From: Collybiopsis luxurians FD-317 M1
Taxonomy: Eukaryota; Basidiomycota; Agaricomycetes; Agaricales; Omphalotaceae
Assembly (NCBI GenBank): GCA_000827265.1
Contig: KN834778.1
Span: 199,097 to 263,096 of the forward strand
Length of the DNA: 64,000 nucleotides
Reading direction: 5' to 3'
The translations under genes and the position numbers were made by a program. Shown here piece by piece: positions 57,681 through 64,000 of this stretch. Positions within the stretch are counted from its first letter, which is position 1, and each line of letters opens with the position of its first letter. The notes below the pieces were generated by a model. It made no database searches. It saw nothing but the letters and a program-made list of their open reading frames with translations, and was not told the DNA's origin.

Positions 57681-59854
57681 ATGTCCAGCAGAGCAGGAGG
57701 CCTCTATGGAGGAATCCAGTTTTCTGGTTCCACTACTCCTACTATTACTCGTCACATTCCTACTGAAACTAAACAAGAGCAAGAACCAGAACCAGCTCCC
57801 CAACCACCTGCAGTAGAACAGGTTCCCAATGTCGCCGCTAATACTTCAGTGGCCACTGAAGTACCTTCTGTTCCAGCAGGAGGAAAAGCCACAGCCGGTA
57901 TTCATTGTTGTTAAAACTTTCGAAATCTGTACAGCTTTATTAAAATAATCTTCCATATCCTTTCACGAAATTTTAAGGATGGTCTGCTGCACTCGCTTTC
58001 GCCCCCGTCAGGCGAAATCAGAACCAAAAATCCAAACCCTCTGCTCCCAGACTGCCAGTTGGCGCTGCACTTTCTAACACAACTATCAACCTCGCCTCTC
58101 CATCCTCTTCGGCGGCGTCAGTGTCATCAACTGCGATCGTTTTCGCTCCCCCCGAATTGGTAGAAGCAGAAAAATCGGACCCAGCTCCTTCCGCGGAGGA
58201 TGCACCCGCTCAAGGTCAAGGATGGGGTAGAAAGGTTAAACCTCCTTCGATGGTCCTCGACGAGGACGTGAATGGATTCAAAGCAAATCAAAAACGAAAA
58301 GTTGGCAAGGGGAAGAATAAAAAGGTTTTTATCTTTTCCAAAAATTTCCTGGTACATCTCTTAATTCTCTTTCAGAACCGGAATGCTCCTCTTGTCTCAG
58401 CTTGGGATCCTCTGGAACCTTACGAAGTTCTTCGGCCTAATGATTACAACGAATACAAAGTCTGGAAGCAAAAGGATCGAATTGAGCGCCGCGAAAAGCT
58501 CGTCGAGGAACGTCGGAATGCCGACCGTAAAAGATCTCGTCACAGCGACTACTCGGATAGCGAGTATACACCCTCTGAGGATGAGCGTCCACCTAGGAAA
58601 AGTGGTACGTTGACATAACTTTTTCAAGCTGTACGAGATTTATCAAAGATATAGGACGTTTCTTTGAACACGAAAGTTTTGATCGCTGGTCTCGAGCGGA
58701 TGACGAAAGGCGTGCAACAAGCAATAGTGCTTCTCGAGATGCACCTCCGGTCCCGGCAGCACAGCTTGATCAGGACCTCACCGGTGATGCAGCATACCAA
58801 CGGCGGCTGGAGATGTCTACGGGCTTAAGACCGCCGCCTCCTCCTGCTCTTGCCCAGTCCGTTTCTGCCAATGAGGATGATCGTGTCGACATACCTGGCT
58901 TGGGAAGCGCAGAGCAGTCTGACCCTTCTCCCAGCTTCTCTCGTTCTGAAACCGGTGATGAAGCGTATCTTCGCCGTATGGCCATGAGTGCTCGAATTCC
59001 TCAATCTCCACCAACGGCGTCGCCTCCTCGCCCGCCATCTCCAAAACTAGCGTACGACCCCTTCGCTCCACCGGCCGTTCCTCCCCCACCTCCTGGACCG
59101 CCGTCTGCATTGATGGACGAAAGAGCCAGAAATGCCGCAGCCATAGCCGCCCGGTTGGGTGCGATTCGTCCTTCTCAGCCTAGTGATTCTGTTCCGCTAC
59201 CTGCTGAGGAAGAGCCACCACGGAAACGGTCCATTTGTTCACTGATGTTTTCCTTGCTTCACAGCCCCGATCCTCAAGGGTTCGCCGCTCGTATGATGGC
59301 GAAGATGGGCCACAAAGAAGGGCAAGGGCTCGGTGCAGATGGATCTGGTATCGTCAACGCTCTGACTGTTGAGCGTGTAAAGATTGGTAAAGGCTCTGGT
59401 CCTGGCGGCAATCGCGGCGGGATGAGCAACAGAGGCAAAATCATTAACGATAACGAAGATGTCAAGGCTCGAGAAAAAGCTCGCTTCGGAGAACCAAGTA
59501 CTGTCGTCCTTCTTACTAATGTAGTAGGTCCTGAAGACGCCGAAGATGAATCACTGCAGGGCGAAATAGGTGTGTTATAATCATTCTATTCGATTTGATG
59601 GACAGCTACTTATGCGATAACCAGGGGACGAATGTTCAAAGAATGGCACCGTTGAACGTGTTTTCGTTCATCTCGTGAACCCAGCCCTAGACCAGACCGA
59701 GGCTGTCAGAATTTTTGTTAAATTTGCAGGCATCACTGCTGCATGGAAAACTGTTCACGAGTTTGATGGTCGATTCTTTGGGGGGCGCTCCATACGAGCT
59801 CGATATTTTCCTGAACGTCTCTTCAATGTTGGCGATTTTGGTGCCGTTGTGTAA
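57681..59854 (+). CDS. Splicing factor 45 homologue (RBM17/SPF45)
   Basis: The N-terminus begins [16 protein letters not shown] and is Pro/Ala-rich. Middle blocks [23 protein letters not shown] and [11 protein letters not shown] are family-specific. The G-patch reads [26 protein letters not shown]. The C-terminal RRM is of the UHM type: [22 protein letters not shown], and [18 protein letters not shown], with the R-x-F motif (RFF) that binds ULM peptides in SF1, U2AF65 and SF3b155. It acts in 3' splice-site selection. A short intron sits between PRKR and PDPQGF, right before the G-patch. Consistent length and all joins intact. Confidence 0.9.
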
Positions 59855-59972
59855 TGCCAATAAAGGAAACCGTCGGTCTCGTCCTACCATGTAGCGAAAA
59901 ACCCATGTCTATGCATTCTTTATGAAATTACAAAAACTATAATGAATTACATCCGTACAACTATCCATTAAT

Positions 59973-62514
59973 CTAATAGACACGCTTGAACGGAGGGACG
60001 GGTTTACACTCGTTTTCGTCCAGAGTGGTGTCGATAACACCACGGTATTTTAGTTCGACATCAGGAGAACTGACGTCTTTCTGGAATGACAAGGTGTGCT
60101 TCATCCATGTTTCATCGTCACGCTATACGTTTTAGCTGAGATCCAACTTCTCTCCAAATTCAATGAATACTTACTTCAGGATAATCTTCACGAGCGTGTG
60201 CTCCACGGGACTCTTTACGAGCAGCGGCGGACGTGATGGTTTGAATTGCGCACTGTAAGATGTTGCGCAGTTCCAAAGTCTCGACGAGATCACTAGAACA
60301 ACAGCTATAAGAGATTTTATGCAAGGTTAGAATGAAAAATAACTCACGAGTTCCAAATCATACTTCGGTCCTTGATGCCAACATTAGCGAAGTTTTTGTA
60401 GATGTCGCAGACCTTTTGAACACCTTCATCCAAGGTTTCCTGCGTTCTGGATAACAATTCTGAGACGGATATCATTATCATACTGGAAAAAAAACAAACC
60501 TGAAAACCGCAGCGTCAGATTGCATAGCTTTCTGCATGTCCAAACGAATTTTGGCCGTTGGTTCAGGGCCATCGGATGTCCTGCGAGAGATTTAGATACA
60601 TTACGAAAAAAAAACATTTACACGAACCTGATCTTGTCTAAGAATGCAATGCTCTCCATACCGGCCTCCTCCGGAATTGCTTTGTGAGGTTTACCTGGGG
60701 TCAAGGTTTCTTTGATATGGTGAGCGCAAGCCCGACCGAAGACGACGATATCAAGAAGAGAGTTGGCTCCTAGTCGGTTAGCTCCATGGACAGAGACACA
60801 AGCAGCTTCTCCGGCAGCATAAAGACCAGGGACTATTTTGTCCTGACCACTTTCGTCAATTGTAATAACTTCACCGGTGAATTTGGTTGGGATTCCACCC
60901 ACTAGAGCGTAAAAATGAGATAGAAAAACAGCGAACCAAAGCACAACACGTACTGTTGTAATGCACGGTAGGTAGAACAGGAATTGGCTCCTTCGTGACA
61001 TCAACACCAGAGAAGATAGCCGCTGTCTCAGAAATACCGGGAAGTCGCTCGTGGAGAACTTCGGGAGGGAGATGGCTAAGCTGAAGGTAGATGTGGTCCT
61101 TCTCAGGTCCAACGCCACGGCCTTCGCGGATTTCAATGGTCATACTACGCGAAACAACGTCACGAGAGGCGAGATCCTTGGCTGTTGGGGCATAGCGTTC
61201 CATGAAACGTTCTCCTTCGTTGTTAAGAAGATAACCTCCCTCCCCGCGAGACCCTGGAACGCAGAACATGTCGGCCATGGTGCATATGATTGTCAACTGC
61301 AGACGCACCTTCAGTGATCAGGCACCCAGCGCCATAGATACCAGTGGGATGGAACTGAACAAATTCAAGATCCTGCAAAGGAAGCCCAGCACGAGCAACC
61401 ATAGCATTTCCGTCTCCGGAGCAGGTGTGAGCACTGGTGCAACTAAAGTAAGCTCGTCCATAACCACCCGTGGCCAAAACAGTTTTATGAGCACGGAATC
61501 GGTGCAGAGTGCCATCCTCCATATTCAGAGCTATTACTCCCACACATTCACCGTCCTGCATAATGAGATCCAAAGCAAAGTACTCAATGAAAAAGTTGGT
61601 GTTGTGACGTAAAGATTGACCGTAAAGTGTATGGAGGAGAGCATGGCCAGTACGGTCAGCTGCAGCAGCGCACCGATATGCTTGTCCCCCTTTGCCATAT
61701 TTCAAAGACTGGCCACCAAAAGCACGTTGATAAATCTTCCCCTCCTTGGTACGGGAGAAGGGAACACCGAAATGTTCCAGCTAGATAAGACTGTTTTGAG
61801 AGCGAAGTCAGAGGACAAGAGCTTTCATCATACTTCGATAACAGTCTGCGGTGCTTCGCGACACATATAATGAATGGCATCCTGGTCGCCCAGCCAGTCA
61901 GATCCTTTAACCTGTATCGGCTTGATGAGAGGAAGCATTATTGGTAGTTACTTTCAGACTCACCGTATCATACATATGCCATCTCCAGTCGTCTTCAGTC
62001 ATGTTCTAGATAACACTAAACTAAACATCATTTTCCGCGTTTACGAACGATCAACTTACTCCGAGAGCCGCGTTGATACCCCCCTAATAATAACAGTAAA
62101 GATAGCAAGTTACGAAGTAGGAAAAGGTACTCACCTGGGCAGCAACTGTATGACTTCTGGTAGGAAATAATTTGGTAATACAAGCAGTGTTAAAGCCAGC
62201 TTCTGCCAAACCGAATGCAGCCCGCAAACCGGCGCCGCCAGCGCCTCTGTTCAAAATCAGTGAGACGACTGAAGGGCAAGGAAAAAGTACGTACACGACA
62301 ATGGCATCATATTCGTGCTCAATGAGAGGATACTTTCCGGACGACCATGACTGAGAGCGTTTTAGGATGCGTCCAATTCAGACGGTAGGTTTCCAGTTAC
62401 CTGAACTTCCGCAGCCCTAACAGGATTTGTGGAAATAACTTTCAAAGCCGGCGCTGAAGAGTGAAGAGAGCGGCGAGAGCGTGGAATGACTCTCGGAAGA
62501 GCCTTGCGGAACAT
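59973..62514 (-). CDS. SDH1: Succinate dehydrogenase flavoprotein subunit
   Basis: Mitochondrial presequence ([20 protein letters not shown]), then the FAD-binding fold: [21 protein letters not shown], and [18 protein letters not shown] with the His that carries covalent FAD. The capping and catalytic regions follow: [66 protein letters not shown] and [27 protein letters not shown]. The end reads [12 protein letters not shown] ... VPPFKRVY. SdhA oxidises succinate in complex II of the inner membrane. Many introns occur. All expected active-site segments are present, so the gene looks fully functional. Convergent with the SPF45 gene (118 bp apart). Confidence 0.95.
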
Positions 62515-62728
62515 ACTCGACGTTGGAGAGAAAGATATTTTGGAACAGGCGCTTCCGAGTCCCGACGTAATATTCCGCCAACAAATGCATACGATTTCAT
62601 TGGACAGCGAATTTCTCCCGATGCTTCCCGGCGCCTAGCGCCTAGCCTTCAGCCCCGCATTTCTCCACCAGAAAATTGAAGGTACGTGCACATTATAGTA
62701 AATAAATACAGACGAATACAATTCATGT

Positions 62729-63952
62729 CTACAGCACTCCCAACGGATCTCCTTTGGGTTTCGTAGGTGGTTTCTCTCTTTGACTGGTACTGGAGTTCCC
62801 GGGGGAAGTAGCAGTCCGATTAAAGGCAGAAGTGGAAGTGGGGGGTGGCAATCGTGGAAGGGACGTGACTGGAAGTGAGGGACCGTCACTAGAAAAACTG
62901 GATTTAGTGTGATTCCAAGGCGCCAGACGCGCCGAGTTGGGGGACCAAGGCGGATTTAGAGGGGCGTTTGTGCGTATCGGTGCTGATGAAGGCGGCTTTT
63001 GATGCAGAGATGCAGCTGCCACACTTCCCAATGTCTTCGGGCGATGAGAATCAACAACGGAGACTGGCGCAGGTTTTGACATTTCTGAAGGAGAGCTCGT
63101 TCGCCCGTTGTCTACCGTGCTGCCTGCCCCAACCTGAGCACGAGCATTAGATCTTCGTTTTGCGAGTTCCTCTTCGTCGTAAAGTCTTTCTTCTTCAATT
63201 TCCGTGAAGCCATTGACCAAAACGTCTCTCACATACGACAAAGATTCAATGGCTTCTTGTTTTCGTTTCTTTAGTTTATGTGGATCCTCCGTTGCGCCTT
63301 CGTCTTGTAACAGGATGTCCACAATCCAGCCTAGAGAATGACCCAGACGTTTATCATTCGCCATCAATTGAGCCATTTCTCGCTCAAGTTCGCGTCGAGT
63401 TTTGGGCTCCCAAGGCGGTCTTTCGTCTACTGGTCTTTCATCCGTCATTGGGATAGAAGGGCTTTGGAGTGGGGAGCGAACCAATGAGGCAGCTAATTCT
63501 GGCAAGTTTCGCTGCACGGCGACATTGAAACGACAGTCGTACAGAAAGAGTTTTTTAGAATCTTACCCGCAGCTCAGTCACAGCATTCATCAATGTTTTG
63601 TTAATATTTAGGCTTTCACCACGTTCAAGTAGTCCGCGGGCAAACGTTTCAGGGAGCCCGTGCGATTGAGACGACTGTGCGCGCGTATGTTCCGTGGATG
63701 ATTTATCGCGCGAATGCAAGGGAGCCTTTCTGCGAGGAGCTGGAGCTGGGTTCGGGACCTCCATCGGAATGTTCAGCAAATTCCGATTTTCCACCACCAA
63801 ACTGACACCCGTTGCAGGAGTCGCAGACAGTTTTAAAGCCGAAGCTTGTCGAACAAGTAAGGAGGCATGGTGTACAGTGACTGACTCATCCGTAGACGGT
63901 GATGGATATCGTAAAAGGGCTGTGAGTTGTGCTGTATAATCTGAGGGGATCA
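62729..63952 (-). CDS. C-terminal part of a TBC1D5-like Rab GAP (partial, runs off the window)
   Basis: The last two visible exons of a longer gene. The block PSDYTAQLTALLRYPSPSTDESVTVHHASLLVRQ corresponds to the helix after the TBC domain (as in TBC1D5, where the equivalent reads YxxCLxLLMHYP). VENRNLLNIPMEVP and GINKTLMNAVTELRRNLPELAASLVR follow, and a long Pro/Ser-rich, disordered tail ends PKGDPLGVL. The TBC catalytic motifs lie upstream, outside the window. The 5' boundary is an acceptor at about 63953; the further 5' part is beyond 64000. Retromer-linked Rab7 GAP activity would be expected if the assignment is right. Confidence 0.55.
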
Positions 63953-64000
63953 CTGAATGTTCGTGTCAGCAGTTAGCTACAAGAAAATATGGAAGCTTCA

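Overview
This window is nuclear DNA of a filamentous fungus, most likely a basidiomycete of the Agaricomycetes. The evidence is gene content and architecture. Genes are packed on both strands and are cut by many short GT-AG introns, mostly about 45-70 nt. Orthologues with a fungal or basidiomycete layout are present: a Gds1-type winged-helix protein, Shr3, Gyp7, a G1 glutamic peptidase, Fmp25, Sfi1 and Tms1. There is no bacterial operon signal, no CRISPR array, no rRNA or tRNA that I can recognise, and no intact transposon. Gene spans run from start codon to stop codon and include introns. Exon joins were read by eye from splice signals and protein continuity.

Left third (1-26.9 kb): an unknown protein, an Fmp25-like RCC1-repeat mitochondrial protein, a putative N-myristoylated protein, a degenerate acyl-CoA synthetase-like protein, linker histone H1, a Gds1 winged-helix/APSES-like regulator, RPA subunit 2 with two MluI cell-cycle boxes, a SERINC/Tms1 membrane protein, the AP-3 beta adaptin, a tandem pair of polyamine-type MFS transporters, and a second linker histone H1.

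Middle (27-48.5 kb): an RBR E3 ligase divergent from TEL2, then SFI1, a PIG-Y-like subunit, a small coiled-coil protein and a Gfo/Idh/MocA oxidoreductase. A gene-poor stretch of about 2.3 kb follows, then a secreted G1 peptidase, aprataxin/Hnt3, a Gyp7-type Rab GAP and ribosomal protein eS21.

Right (49-64 kb): a signal-peptide-bearing FAH-family hydrolase, an ALKBH1-like dioxygenase, a LETM1/Mdm38 protein, Shr3, an RsfS/MALSU1-like protein, a small hydrophilic protein, splicing factor SPF45, the succinate dehydrogenase flavoprotein, and the C-terminal part of a TBC1D5-like protein that runs off the right edge.

Most of this is housekeeping biology: mitochondria (Fmp25, LETM1, RsfS, SDH1), trafficking (AP-3, Gyp7, Shr3, Tms1, TBC) and genome maintenance or cell cycle (RPA2, TEL2, SFI1, Hnt3, ALKBH1, H1). 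I found no obviously new multi-gene system. The points most worth a second look are three head-to-head pairs whose start codons lie only 41-45 bp apart, a perfect 22-bp CACGTG-centred palindrome abutting a MluI box upstream of SFI1, the Gds1 winged-helix plus APSES-like architecture, an acyl-CoA synthetase homologue that has lost its AMP-binding loop, an FAH-family enzyme that appears to be secreted, and a probable GC-AG intron in the AP-3 beta gene.
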